DNA of 64,000 nt from contig CAJUDZ010000014.1 of NCBI GenBank assembly GCA_910584965.1, positions 1 through 64,000 of the forward strand. The letters are read 5' to 3'. This DNA comes from an uncultured Lachnospiraceae bacterium (lineage in GTDB: Bacteria; Bacillota; Clostridia; Lachnospirales; Lachnospiraceae). Below the pieces are notes generated by a model, which searched no databases, had not been told where the DNA came from, and worked only from the letters and a program-made list of their open reading frames with translations. Positions 26,421 to 35,266 of the stretch are shown here, piece after piece (within the stretch, counting starts at the first letter, position 1; every line of letters starts with the position of its first letter). The position numbers were made by a program, and so were the translations under genes.

Positions 26421-27071
26421 ATGGATATACGGGAAATTTTGAGACATGTAGATCATACACAGTTAAAAGCGTTCGCGACATGGGACGATATTGTTGAATT
26501 ATGCGACGAGGCGATTTTATATCAGACGGCTTCCGTCTGTGTGCCGCCGGCTTATGTCAGACGGATTCACGATACTTACGGGAATGAACTGAAAATCTGT
26601 ACCGTAATCGGATTCCCGCTCGGATATCATACGACGGAAATCAAAGCGGCCGAAGCGGCGCAGGCCGTACGGGACGGCGCGGCCGAGATCGACATGGTCA
26701 TTAATATCGGAGATGTGAAAAGCCGGCTTTATGAGAAAGTGGAAGCGGAAATCCGGGCGGTAAAGGAAGCCTGCGGCGGGCGGATACTGAAAGTGATCAT
26801 TGAGACCTGTTATCTGACGGAAGAGGAAAAAATCGCGATGTGCCGTGCGGTGACAAATGCGAAAGCGGATTATATTAAGACGTCTACGGGATTCGGAACA
26901 GGCGGGGCATCGATTGAGGACATCCGCCTGATGAAACGGCATATCGGTCCCGATGTGAAGATCAAGGCGGCCGGCGGCATTTCCACGATAGAGGAAATGG
27001 AAGCGTTTCTGAAAGAAGGGTGTGACAGAATCGGTACATCCAGGGCGGTCAGCCTGTTAAAGAAAGCATAG
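26421..27071 (+). CDS. deoC: Deoxyribose-phosphate aldolase
   Basis: DeoC cleaves 2-deoxyribose 5-phosphate to glyceraldehyde 3-phosphate and acetaldehyde in deoxynucleoside breakdown. The 216-residue TIM-barrel protein has the Schiff-base lysine in ADYIKTSTGF near residue 153 and the second lysine in KIKAAGG near 182. VINIGDVKS near 93 carries the conserved Asp region. The length is normal. The start is preceded by AAAGGA. No other nucleoside catabolic gene is beside it. Confidence 0.95.
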   Translation: MDIREILRHVDHTQLKAFATWDDIVELCDEAILYQTASVCVPPAYVRRIHDTYGNELKICTVIGFPLGYHTTEIKAAEAAQAVRDGAAEIDMVINIGDVKSRLYEKVEAEIRAVKEACGGRILKVIIETCYLTEEEKIAMCRAVTNAKADYIKTSTGFGTGGASIEDIRLMKRHIGPDVKIKAAGGISTIEEMEAFLKEGCDRIGTSRAVSLLKKA

Positions 27072-27144
27072 AACGGAAATCGCAGGAAGAGAAGCGGAAC
27101 AGGCGGGCAAAGACAGGGTTTCATACCGAATGGGAGGACAGAAC

Positions 27145-28941
27145 ATGGAAGTCAGGGAAAGAATCAGAAGTTTACAGGAAAAGATGAAGGAAGAGGGGAT
27201 AGATTATTATCTGATTCCTACGGCGGATTATCATAACTCGGAATATGTGAATGAGTTTTTTAAGGTGAGGGAATATTTTTCGGGATTTACCGGCTCTAAC
27301 GGGTCGCTCGTGGTTGGCCGGACGAATGCGGGACTCTGGACCGACGGACGGTATTTTATCCAGGCGGAAAAAGAGTTGAGCGGAAGCGGGATTACGCTGT
27401 TTCGAATGCAGGAAGAAGGCGTGCCGACAATCGAAGAATATCTTGTGCGCAATATGAAGGAAAACGAAACGCTCGGTTTTGACGGAAGGGTCGTTACCGC
27501 ATCGTATGGCCGGAAACTGGAAAAGGCGCTGAAAGACAAAAATATCGTCATCCGCTGTGAAAAAGACGTGGCGGGCAGTCTGTGGACAGACAGGCCGAAG
27601 ATGCCCGGGAATCCCGTTTCCATTCTGCCGGAAGAAATCTGCGGGAAGAGCGTAGGGCAGAAACTGGCACAGGTCAGAGAGAAAATGCGGGAAATGGGCT
27701 GTACGGCGCATCTGCTTTCCAAACTGGACGATCTGATGTGGCTTCTGAATATCAGGGGAAAAGATATCGCGTATAATCCGGTTGCGCTGTCCTACGGCTA
27801 TTTTACCATGACGGAAGCGTGGCTGTTTTTGCAGAAGCAGGCGGTAAGCGATGAACTGTGCCGGTATGCGGAGGAAAACGGAATCACAATCAAAGAGTAT
27901 GATGAGATCACGGCGTTTCTGGGAGACGTCAGGGAAGGAAAGGTCCTTCTTGACGAGTCGAACGTGAGCTATGCGCTGTACCGGATTCTGCGGGATAAGG
28001 CGGAAATTGCGGCGGATGATAATCCGACGGAGAAACTGAAAGCCGTCAAAAATCCGGTGGAACTTTCCCATATGGAGGAAGTCTATTTAAAAGACAGCGC
28101 GGCGCTGACAAAGTTTATTTACTGGCTGAAAACCAATATCGGCAAAATACCGATGAATGAGTATACGGCGGCTATGCGTCTGGATGACATGAGAAGAGAG
28201 GTGGAAGGTTTTCTTGACCTGTCCTTCCCGACCATCAGCGGTTATCAGGAAAATGCGGCCATGATGCACTACGAAGCGACGGAAACGGAGAATAAGGAGC
28301 TTCGCGCCGAAGGCATGCTTTTGGTGGATTCCGGCGGGCAGTATCTGGGCGGCACGACGGATGTGACGAGAACGATCGTGCTCGGGGAAATCAGCGAAGA
28401 AATCAAAAAACATTTTACATTGACAGCGGTCGGCATGCTGAATCTTACCGCCGCGAAATTCCTGTATGGCTGTACGGGAAGAAATCTGGACATTCTGGCG
28501 AGGGAGCCGCTCTGGAATCTGAATATCGATTATAAATGCGGAACAGGACACGGAATCGGCTATATTTTAAATGTACACGAAGGACCCCAGAATATCCGCT
28601 GGCGGTATTCGGACACGATGAAAGAAGCCGTTATCGAGGCCGGTATGGTAATATCCAACGAGCCCGGCGTTTATAAAGAAGGAAGCCACGGCATCCGCAC
28701 GGAAAATATTATCGTCGCAAGAAACGGGGAGAAAAACGGGGACGGCCAGTTCATGTATTTTGATACGCTGACCTATGTGCCGATAGACCTGTGCGGAATC
28801 GAGCCTTCCTACATGCAGGAAAGAGACATTGCACGGCTGAACGATTACCATCGGGCGGTCTATGAGAAAATAAGCCCTTATCTGACGGAGGAAGAGCGCC
28901 TCTGGCTGAAGAAAGCGACTGCACCCATCCGGAAACAGTAG
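27145..28941 (+). CDS. Xaa-Pro aminopeptidase (aminopeptidase P, M24B)
   Basis: This 598-residue metallopeptidase removes N-terminal residues that precede proline. It has the three-domain layout of the larger (eukaryote-like) aminopeptidase P: two creatinase-like N-terminal domains, then a pita-bread M24 domain from about residue 305. Metal ligands are visible: the two Asp in MLLVDSGGQYLGGTTDVTR, His in GTGHGIGYILNVHEGP, and Glu in ISNEPGVY and GIRTEN. The start at 27145 has GGGAGGA 7 bp upstream; an upstream in-frame ATG at 27130 overlaps that site. No signal peptide, so it is cytosolic. Confidence 0.93.
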   Translation: MEVRERIRSLQEKMKEEGIDYYLIPTADYHNSEYVNEFFKVREYFSGFTGSNGSLVVGRTNAGLWTDGRYFIQAEKELSGSGITLFRMQEEGVPTIEEYLVRNMKENETLGFDGRVVTASYGRKLEKALKDKNIVIRCEKDVAGSLWTDRPKMPGNPVSILPEEICGKSVGQKLAQVREKMREMGCTAHLLSKLDDLMWLLNIRGKDIAYNPVALSYGYFTMTEAWLFLQKQAVSDELCRYAEENGITIKEYDEITAFLGDVREGKVLLDESNVSYALYRILRDKAEIAADDNPTEKLKAVKNPVELSHMEEVYLKDSAALTKFIYWLKTNIGKIPMNEYTAAMRLDDMRREVEGFLDLSFPTISGYQENAAMMHYEATETENKELRAEGMLLVDSGGQYLGGTTDVTRTIVLGEISEEIKKHFTLTAVGMLNLTAAKFLYGCTGRNLDILAREPLWNLNIDYKCGTGHGIGYILNVHEGPQNIRWRYSDTMKEAVIEAGMVISNEPGVYKEGSHGIRTENIIVARNGEKNGDGQFMYFDTLTYVPIDLCGIEPSYMQERDIARLNDYHRAVYEKISPYLTEEERLWLKKATAPIRKQ

Positions 28942-28949
28942 AGGTGTTC

Positions 28950-29282
28950 ATGAAATTTTATAAGAATCTGTATATTGGTGATACTATTAAAAACCCGAAT
29001 AAGATCAAAAGAAAACTAAAACGCCATGCGAAACAGCTGAGCGTATTTGTTCTTCTGAGAGCATCCGGGAAAGATCAGCTCGAAATATGTCATAGCATCG
29101 TGCTGGAACAGCCTTACTATCACAAAAAAGAAAATGCGCCGTATGTTGTCGGCATTGCGGGAAGTTACGAGGAAGCGTTGGCGCTCGTCTGCCGGATTAC
29201 GGAAGAAGCGGTTAAAAAGAACGGAAATGCCGACCTGAAACGGTATCTGTTTTCGGAGCCTCAGGCGGCAGGAAAGGCATGA
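28950..29282 (+). CDS. Uncharacterised small soluble protein
   Basis: The family is not recognised. The 110-residue protein is basic in its first 35 residues (NPNKIKRKLKRHAKQ) and then mixed alpha/beta. It has no membrane helix. It starts 8 bp after the aminopeptidase with GAGG upstream and ends 7 bp before the DUF2953 gene, so it belongs to that transcription unit. Confidence 0.75.
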   Translation: MKFYKNLYIGDTIKNPNKIKRKLKRHAKQLSVFVLLRASGKDQLEICHSIVLEQPYYHKKENAPYVVGIAGSYEEALALVCRITEEAVKKNGNADLKRYLFSEPQAAGKA

Positions 29283-29289
29283 TTGAGCG

Positions 29290-30294
29290 ATGTTACATAT
29301 CGTATTGCTGATTTTGAAAATAATAGGAATGATACTCGGCATACTGCTTGCAGTCCTGCTCGCAGCGTTTTGCATCGCCCTTTTTGTTCCGGTGCGTTAT
29401 CGGGTGGAAGCCAGACGTTCGGAAGCGGAAGGGGCGCCGCCGGTCGAGGCCGAAGGTTCTGTCACGTGGCTGTTTCATCTTGTGAATATCAGGTTCCGGT
29501 ATCCCGCCGAGGTGTATCTCAGGGCAAGGATTTTTCTTTTTACAGTATTCCGTCTGCCGCCGAAGCAGAAAGCGCAGGAAGGAACCGGTCAGAGAGCGGA
29601 AGAGGAGAAAGCGCGGGAAGAAACCGGTCAGAAAGCGGAAGAGAAGAACGGACAATGGGAAATCCGCCGGGATGCGGCAGAGGGAAAAGCACGGCACGAA
29701 GCGGGAAAAGAAGTGCAGGGAGAGGAAAACGGCGGAAATAATCATGAAGCCGGCCGGAATGCGGAAAGCGAAGCAGGCGGCGGACAGGACGCCGCATCCG
29801 CACGGAGTAAAAACCCGAAACGTTCCATAATAGAGAAGATCAAAGCAATACTGGTGCGAATCCGCGAAATCTTCCAAAATATCTGGTACACATTGAGCGG
29901 AATCTGTGATAAAATAAGAACAATATGGGAAAATATAGAATATTACAGGAGCGTGCTGCAAAGCGATGCTTTTCAGAAAGCGTTTGCGTTATGTAAAGCG
30001 GAGTTGTTTTCGATCTTTTCCTATATCAGGCCGCGTAAATTGCAGGCAGATCTGACGATCGGCATGGATGATCCGGCGTCCGTCGGAAAGATTCTTTCAT
30101 ACTATGGGATGCTGTATCCGTTTATTGGCGGCCATGTGAATATAGAGCCTGATTTTGACAGAAAACGGCTGGAAGGCTTCGTATTGATCAAAGGAAAAGT
30201 CAGGCTGTTTACGTTTGTCAAAGCGGCGGTCCGCATCTATTTCAGTAAAGATATCAGAAAATTGCTCAGGTTATTCAAGAAGGAGGATGTATAA
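29290..30294 (+). CDS. DUF2953 membrane protein (YtfI-like)
   Basis: This 334-residue protein has an N-terminal membrane helix (about residues 5-28, IVLLILKIIGMILGILLA) and a DUF2953 domain split by a long low-complexity insert at about residues 94-178 rich in Glu, Lys, Gly and Ala. The C-terminal half has KLQADLTIGMDDPASVGKIL and HVNIEPDFD, typical of the family. The same pairing, ytfI then ytfJ, is conserved in Bacillus and is linked to sporulation. It abuts the YtfJ gene with no gap, which supports a joint role. Confidence 0.85.
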   Translation: MLHIVLLILKIIGMILGILLAVLLAAFCIALFVPVRYRVEARRSEAEGAPPVEAEGSVTWLFHLVNIRFRYPAEVYLRARIFLFTVFRLPPKQKAQEGTGQRAEEEKAREETGQKAEEKNGQWEIRRDAAEGKARHEAGKEVQGEENGGNNHEAGRNAESEAGGGQDAASARSKNPKRSIIEKIKAILVRIREIFQNIWYTLSGICDKIRTIWENIEYYRSVLQSDAFQKAFALCKAELFSIFSYIRPRKLQADLTIGMDDPASVGKILSYYGMLYPFIGGHVNIEPDFDRKRLEGFVLIKGKVRLFTFVKAAVRIYFSKDIRKLLRLFKKEDV

Positions 30295-30687
30295 ATGGCA
30301 GATAATAATTTTACCGGCGTAATCGAATCTCTGATGAAGGGAATGAACGCTGTTTTGTCGACCAAAACGGTTGTCGGAGAGGCGACGCAGATCGGGGACA
30401 CGATTATTCTTCCGCTCGTGGATGTGACATTCGGCGTTGGAGCCGGCGCCAGCGCAGGCGACAAAAAGAACGGCGGCGCAGGCGGGTTTTCTGCGAAAAT
30501 GAGTCCCAGCGCTGTGCTTGTTATCCAGAACGGTTCCACGAAACTTGTTAATATCAAGAATCAGGATATGGTGACAAAAGTGATCGATATGATTCCGGAT
30601 ATCGTAGATAAATTTACGGCGCCCAAAGATGGCATGATCGAAGATGACGCGGCGGTAGATATTGCGTTCCCGGAAGAGAACAAATAA
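30295..30687 (+). CDS. ytfJ: Spore protein YtfJ/GerW family
   Basis: The 130-residue protein matches the YtfJ/GerW sporulation family across its length: STKTVVGEATQIGDTIILPL near residue 22, FGVGAGASAGD, the Gly-rich GGAGGFSAKMSPSAVLVI, and VTKVIDMIPDIVDKF. In Bacillus, GerW is needed for normal spore germination. The ribosome site AAGGAGG lies 8 bp before the ATG, inside the preceding gene. Its presence suggests a spore-forming organism or a recent descendant of one. Confidence 0.93.
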   Translation: MADNNFTGVIESLMKGMNAVLSTKTVVGEATQIGDTIILPLVDVTFGVGAGASAGDKKNGGAGGFSAKMSPSAVLVIQNGSTKLVNIKNQDMVTKVIDMIPDIVDKFTAPKDGMIEDDAAVDIAFPEENK

Positions 30688-30734
30688 CGGGTTGCTGCAT
30701 ATAATAAACAAAAGGCATAAGCAGGGGAGTTTCC

Positions 30735-30875
30735 ATGAAAAAAATGATCGGTCTTGTAGCGCTTTGCGTTGCCGGCGGGATGCTGTTTATGCTTTTTATG
30801 ACGAATCGGTTTATCGGGCTGATTCTGATTATTTTATTATTCCTGATCGGTTATAATTTCTTCTGCTGCGATTAA
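30735..30875 (+). CDS. 46-residue membrane peptide
   Basis: This reading frame encodes 46 residues: a short basic start (MKKM), one long or two tandem hydrophobic helices (GLVALCVAGGMLFMLFM and FIGLILIILLFLIGYNFF), and a double-Cys end (CCD). A good site, GGGGAG, sits 6 bp before the ATG. It lies in line with and 47 bp after ytfJ. I infer a real small membrane protein, possibly a sporulation accessory. Function is unknown. Confidence 0.65.
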   Translation: MKKMIGLVALCVAGGMLFMLFMTNRFIGLILIILLFLIGYNFFCCD

Positions 30876-30933
30876 AAACGGATGTGCGCGGCAGGAAAAG
30901 AACGGGTTGGAGAACGGTTTTAAGGAATGCTTT

Positions 30934-31593
30934 ATGGATAAAGGGATGAATCAGAAAATGCTGCTGCGCCTGAGCCAGGATGTCTGCGCGGAAGAAGGCG
31001 GCGCAAGAGAAGATCAGGCGGAAAAAATCCGTGCAGTTAAAAGCGGTACGGAAGAAATACGCATGGATGAAGCGCTCAGGGAAGCGGTTTCGGAAGAAGA
31101 ACTGAACAGGCTGAAATCCTGGCTTTTTAAAGAAAATGTCAGGATTATTTCCGCTGTGAAAGAACTGGAGCAGATGCAGAAACAGTTTACACAGGAAAAA
31201 GAGCAGTTTCACGAGGAAATGAAGACGTTGAACCGTAAAATGTCTGCGGAGAAAGAACGCCTGAAGGATAACAGCCTCTTTTTCGAAAAAAAGATGGAGA
31301 TCCTGAAGAGCGGTTTTGCGGATCTGGATATGGACAGGCGCCGGCTTGCCAAAGAATGGGCCCGGCTGGAAGCACAGAAGGAAGTGATGCAGCAGCCGGT
31401 TTACGGAAGCGGTACAGATGTATCGGAGCTGTTCAGAGGGGTAAAAAACCCGCTTGCTTTAAAAAAGCGGTATAAGGATCTGATCAAAATTTTCCATCCG
31501 GACAACGTGGCCGGCGATAAGGAAATGATTCAAAGAATCAATAAGGAATATGAAAATCTGAAATGCGAATATGATATCGGGAGATGGGCATAG
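30934..31593 (+). CDS. Coiled-coil protein with C-terminal J domain
   Basis: The 219-residue protein has a long central coiled coil (about residues 65-150, rich in Glu, Lys and Gln). A C-terminal J domain has the diagnostic HPD in KDLIKIFHPDN near residue 190. J domains stimulate Hsp70 (DnaK) ATPase. A C-terminal J domain after a coiled coil, without Gly/Phe or zinc regions, marks it as a specialised co-chaperone, not DnaJ itself. The start at 30934 has AAGGA upstream; a TTG at 30907 is less likely. Confidence 0.8.
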   Translation: MDKGMNQKMLLRLSQDVCAEEGGAREDQAEKIRAVKSGTEEIRMDEALREAVSEEELNRLKSWLFKENVRIISAVKELEQMQKQFTQEKEQFHEEMKTLNRKMSAEKERLKDNSLFFEKKMEILKSGFADLDMDRRRLAKEWARLEAQKEVMQQPVYGSGTDVSELFRGVKNPLALKKRYKDLIKIFHPDNVAGDKEMIQRINKEYENLKCEYDIGRWA

Positions 31594-31680
31594 AAAATTT
31601 CCCGGTATCTTTTTTTACTTTATAGCAGATTGCTGTAAACGTGGAGGCCTTCCAACAGGAGTTTACGCGGTAAATTCCTG

Positions 31681-31706
31681 GAACGCAGGCCGGACAGCCT
31701 GCGTTC
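31681..31706. terminator. Hairpin downstream of the J-domain gene
   Basis: GAACGCAGGC (31681-31690) pairs perfectly with GCCTGCGTTC (31697-31706) around a 6-base loop. There is no T run directly after it, so it may be an mRNA 3' structure and not the terminator, which is probably the next hairpin. Confidence 0.45.
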
Positions 31707-31733
31707 ATGTATGTGGCCGGAAACAAAAAAAGA

Positions 31734-31761
31734 CCAGTGCGGTTATACCGCACTGGCTTTT
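31734..31761. terminator. Bidirectional terminator between the J-domain gene and rpmB
   Basis: CCAGTGCGGT (31734-31743) and ACCGCACTGG (31747-31756) form a 10-bp stem with a 3-base loop. CTTTT follows on the plus strand and seven A precede it, so it can end both convergent transcripts. Confidence 0.85.
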
Positions 31762-31821
31762 CATTCTGCGTTCTGATTTCGGTCTTTTTCAAATTTTCTT
31801 CAAACCGAACAATCCGGAAGA

Positions 31822-32007
31822 TTAAGCTCTTTCAACTTTTCCGGACTTCAAACACTGGGTACATACATGTAATTTTTTGGATGCTCCATTCACTTTGCAA
31901 CGGACATTCTGTATATTAGAATTCCAGATTCTGTTAGATTTTCTATGAGAATGGCTTACGTTGTTTCCGAAATGAGCGCCCTTACCACAAATATCACATT
32001 TAGCCAT
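31822..32007 (-). CDS. rpmB: 50S ribosomal protein L28
   Basis: L28 is a small structural protein of the large ribosomal subunit. The 61-residue sequence has the expected MAKCDICGKG start and TQCLKSGKV end. The two Cys pairs (CDIC and CTQC) mark the zinc-binding form. It is monocistronic under its own strong promoter, as is common in clostridia. Confidence 0.96.
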   Translation of the reverse strand: MAKCDICGKGAHFGNNVSHSHRKSNRIWNSNIQNVRCKVNGASKKLHVCTQCLKSGKVERA

Positions 32008-32064
32008 CTTTGCACCTCCTGACGATATATTATCAAATTCTTTTCTTGCGTAAACAACATTTGT

Positions 32065-32093
32065 ATAATAGCAGAAATAGGAAAAGATTGCAA
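32065..32093 (-). promoter_or_regulatory. Promoter of rpmB
   Basis: On the minus strand TTGCAA (complement at 32088-32093) and TATTAT (complement at 32065-32070) are 17 bp apart. This is a strong sigma-A promoter about 60 bp from the rpmB start. Confidence 0.7.
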
Positions 32094-32163
32094 GTAAAAA
32101 TTTTAAGAAAGTATGCAGAAGTTTTCGGAAACTTTTCAGAGGTGAAAAAACTATTTCTAAATA

Positions 32164-32192
32164 TTGACTTTTAAAGGTGATTTTGAGATAAT
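32164..32192 (+). promoter_or_regulatory. Promoter of pckA
   Basis: TTGACT (32164-32169) and GATAAT (32187-32192) are 17 bp apart. The start of transcription would be near 32199, next to a 7-bp hairpin (GTGCCGG with CCGGTAC, one G-T pair) at about 32202-32220. The leader to pckA is about 95 nt. Confidence 0.65.
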
Positions 32193-32294
32193 ATATCCGA
32201 TGTGCCGGTGCAGCCGGTACATGTTTTGGGAATGGCGGAGGACCTGAAAGTTTTCCGTTAAATAAATAATATAAAATTTCAAGGAGGATATGTC

Positions 32295-34010
32295 ATGTCA
32301 ACAAAAGCGAATTACAAGATTGACGAAATCGGTAAAGGCAAAGTCGGTTTTTCCAAGACTCGTTCGATTATCGAAGCTGCTTTCTACGGCAATAACGTAG
32401 TGAAAGTCAACACATTAAAAGAGGCTTATAATCTGGCGAAAAACTCACCGGGAACGATTGTTACCGATATGCCGATCAAAGACGGGGAAACATTTGGTCT
32501 TGACGCTGATGCGAAAGTTCTGTTATTCAATGACGGCGCGGTAACAGGCCGTTACGCAGCTGCACGCCGTATCAAAGGCGAGCCGGGCGTTGATGAAGCA
32601 AAGCTTGACAAAGTGGTTATGGATGCTATTTACGAAACACGCTGGAAAACAATGTATCATGCAGAGTGCTTCGTAGGTCTTGATCCTGAGTTTATGGCAA
32701 AGGCTCATCTTTTGATTCCGGAAGGAGAAGAGAACCTGCTTTACAACTGGATGATCAATTTCCAGTATATGTCCGATGAATATGTAAAGATGTATAAGAA
32801 ATCCCAGCCGATCGGCGAAGGCAAAGAGCCTGATATTTATATTTTCTCCGATCCCCAGTGGGCTCCTCACGAGGCTCCCGATGTTGATTACAGCTGCCTG
32901 AGCGATCCTTTGACGCTGTGCTATTTCGACACCAATGAGAACTGCGCGGCAATTCTCGGTATGAAATATTTTGGCGAGCACAAGAAAGGCACCCTGACAA
33001 TGGCATGGGCGCTGGCAAACAGAAACGGTTATGCTTCCTGCCACGGCGGACAGAAAGAATATCTGCTTCCGGACGGCAAGAAATTCGTTGCATCCGTATA
33101 CGGTCTGTCAGGTTCCGGTAAATCGACACTGACACACGCAAAACACGGCGGAAAGTATGAAATCAAAGTTCTTCATGACGATGCTTTCATTATCAATACG
33201 GATACCTGTGCTTCCGTTGCTTTGGAGCCTACTTATTTTGATAAGACGGCTGACTATCCGACAGGCTGCCCGGATAACGAATATCTGTTATCCGCTCAGA
33301 ACTGCTCCTGTACAATGGACAGCGAAGGCAAGATTCAGCTTGTAACAGAAGATATCAGAAACGGTAACGGACGTGCGATCAAATCCAAACTGTGGTCTCC
33401 GAACCGTGTTGACAAGATCGACGCGCCTGTTAATGCGATCTTCTGGATTATGAAAGACCCGACAATTCCGCCGGTAGTAAAACTGAACGGTTCCGCGCTT
33501 GCATCCGTAATGGGCGCTACGCTGGCTACCAAGACATCTACCGCAGAACGTGTTGCGGCTGGTACAGACCTGAATGCGATCCGTATCGTGCCTTATGCAA
33601 ATCCGTTCAGAACTTATCCGCTTGTAAATGACTATGAGAAGTTCAAGAAACTCGTGGAAGAGAAGAACGTTGCATGCTACATCGTAAATACAGGCGATTT
33701 CATGGGTGAGAAAGTAAAACCTGCTGATACGCTCGGTATTCTTGAGACGATCGTTGAAGGAAAAGCATCCTTTGAGAAATGGGGCAATTTCGAAGATATC
33801 GAGATCATGAATACATGGGACGGCCAGACAGAAGGATTCAAGAACTTCAAGGCTGACTTAAATGACGCTGATTATAAGGCTCAGTTAAAATCCGCTATGG
33901 AAACCCGTGTAAATGCGGTTAAAGATTTCGCAACAAAGAAAGAGGGCTATGATAAACTTCCCGATGAAGCACTCGCAGCTCTTGAAAAACTGGTTGCAGC
34001 TCTTAGCTAA
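32295..34010 (+). CDS. pckA: Phosphoenolpyruvate carboxykinase (ATP)
   Basis: PckA interconverts oxaloacetate + ATP with PEP + CO2 + ADP. In anaerobes it often runs toward oxaloacetate for succinate or anaplerosis. The 571-residue protein has the kinase-1a loop SVYGLSGSGKSTLTHAK near residue 255, metal-binding LHDDAFI near 289 and the long PEPCK C-terminus. Compared with neighbours its codons are notably uniform (many aaa, gaa, ctt), suggesting high expression. AAGGAGG lies about 8 bp before the ATG. It has its own strong promoter and terminator. Confidence 0.95.
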   Translation: MSTKANYKIDEIGKGKVGFSKTRSIIEAAFYGNNVVKVNTLKEAYNLAKNSPGTIVTDMPIKDGETFGLDADAKVLLFNDGAVTGRYAAARRIKGEPGVDEAKLDKVVMDAIYETRWKTMYHAECFVGLDPEFMAKAHLLIPEGEENLLYNWMINFQYMSDEYVKMYKKSQPIGEGKEPDIYIFSDPQWAPHEAPDVDYSCLSDPLTLCYFDTNENCAAILGMKYFGEHKKGTLTMAWALANRNGYASCHGGQKEYLLPDGKKFVASVYGLSGSGKSTLTHAKHGGKYEIKVLHDDAFIINTDTCASVALEPTYFDKTADYPTGCPDNEYLLSAQNCSCTMDSEGKIQLVTEDIRNGNGRAIKSKLWSPNRVDKIDAPVNAIFWIMKDPTIPPVVKLNGSALASVMGATLATKTSTAERVAAGTDLNAIRIVPYANPFRTYPLVNDYEKFKKLVEEKNVACYIVNTGDFMGEKVKPADTLGILETIVEGKASFEKWGNFEDIEIMNTWDGQTEGFKNFKADLNDADYKAQLKSAMETRVNAVKDFATKKEGYDKLPDEALAALEKLVAALS

Positions 34011-34046
34011 TCGGTAACAGCCGAAAAATATGAAATAGTAATGAAA

Positions 34047-34077
34047 GGGATATATGGGATCCATATATCCCTTTTTT
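34047..34077 (+). terminator. Intrinsic terminator of pckA
   Basis: GGGATATATGG (34047-34057) and CCATATATCCC (34061-34071) form an 11-bp stem with a 3-base loop, followed by six T. It is a textbook terminator 36 bp after the pckA stop. Confidence 0.92.
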
Positions 34078-34281
34078 GTGTCCGGCAAAACCGGATTCGA
34101 AAAGGGAAATGGGAAAAAACGGAAAACAGGTATATGGCGGACAAAACAGAACAGAGAATGACAGGATTAAAATATTATACTGCAGTATACTAATACCATG
34201 CCCTGAAAACAGAGACATTTCATCAGGCGGAACCTGCGCGATGAAGCGGCTCGAAAAAACGGGCGGAAAGAAGGAGCACAA

Positions 34282-35199
34282 ATGCAGAAGCAGATTTTGG
34301 AACATTATTTACAGACAGGAACCTATACGTATGCGGGGCCGTATGGAGACTATTTCAGGTCGCTGCCGGATGCCGTGGAACAAATCGGCCGTCTGATATG
34401 CGGGCAGGTCATTCACCGCATTACATTGCGGGAAGGCAATACGAATGCCAATGATAAGCTGCAGTACGGCGATATGACGAAATTTCCGTGGTACCGGATG
34501 CGGTGCGAAGACGATATACTGATAACGGCTCCGGCTCTGACCGCGGAACTTTTCCGGCTGGATGAGAGGGGGTTTGTGCCCGATCGAAGGACGGAAAATA
34601 AGATCGTTGTAACATGCCGGTATGTGTCGATTCTCATGAGCGCCGTTTTGAAGGCAAAGGGAATCCCATGCCGTTCCCGTTCCGGGTTTGCGCCCTACTG
34701 CCGGCCGGGAAAAAGCATAGACCATTGGATTAATCAATATTGGAATACAGAGGAGGAAAGATGGGTAACGATTGACGCGGATGGGTTTTATGACGAAAAC
34801 GGCATGAATCTCGGACAATATGATATTGCGGACGGCAAATTCGATTATGCGGCAAAGGCCTGGCTGGATGTGCGCCGGGGAAATGTGGACGGGAAAAGAT
34901 TTTTGTATTCCGACGGAAATGGGACATGTTCCCTGAAGGCAATTATCAGAGCGCTGTTCTATGATTTTCATGCGCTGATGAACGATGAGATTTCCTATCT
35001 GTTTCAGCCCTGCTTTATCGATGATAAATTTGAACGGCTGACAGAGCAGGATTTTGCGGAGCTCGACGGGCTGGCGGAGCTGTTGTCAGAACCGGATCAG
35101 AATTTCGAAAAACTGGTTCATCTGTGGGAAAACGAAAAGAAGTACAGAATCATGAACAGTCCGCTTGTAGGCGACTCTGACAACCTCGGAAGATGGTAA
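34282..35199 (+). CDS. Transglutaminase-like cysteine protease-fold protein
   Basis: The 305-residue cytosolic protein has a transglutaminase-like core. Cys is in VTCRYVSILMSAVLKAKGIPC near residue 113, His in SIDHWINQYW near 153, and Asp in RWVTIDADGFY near 167, giving a papain-like Cys-His-Asp triad. Enzymes of this fold can be peptidases, transglutaminases or deamidases; the reaction here is unknown. No signal peptide. The start has AAGGAG 6 bp upstream. It is monocistronic, between the pckA terminator and the 6S-like RNA promoter. Confidence 0.8.
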   Translation: MQKQILEHYLQTGTYTYAGPYGDYFRSLPDAVEQIGRLICGQVIHRITLREGNTNANDKLQYGDMTKFPWYRMRCEDDILITAPALTAELFRLDERGFVPDRRTENKIVVTCRYVSILMSAVLKAKGIPCRSRSGFAPYCRPGKSIDHWINQYWNTEEERWVTIDADGFYDENGMNLGQYDIADGKFDYAAKAWLDVRRGNVDGKRFLYSDGNGTCSLKAIIRALFYDFHALMNDEISYLFQPCFIDDKFERLTEQDFAELDGLAELLSEPDQNFEKLVHLWENEKKYRIMNSPLVGDSDNLGRW

Positions 35200-35231
35200 C
35201 AGAAATGGTAATATCTTTATAGAAATAATGG

Positions 35232-35260
35232 TTGTATTTTTGCAATGTCTTGGATATAAT
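35232..35260 (+). promoter_or_regulatory. Promoter of the structured RNA
   Basis: TTGTAT (35232-35237) and a perfect TATAAT (35255-35260) are 17 bp apart. There is no good ribosome site or long frame after it, as expected for a non-coding RNA gene. Confidence 0.75.
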
Positions 35261-35266
35261 AGAATT

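Noticed and set aside
27172..28071. 299-codon open frame on the minus strand
   Set aside because: It lies wholly inside the aminopeptidase P gene, has no ribosome site, and its product (His/Arg/Phe-rich) has no family character; it is an antisense shadow.
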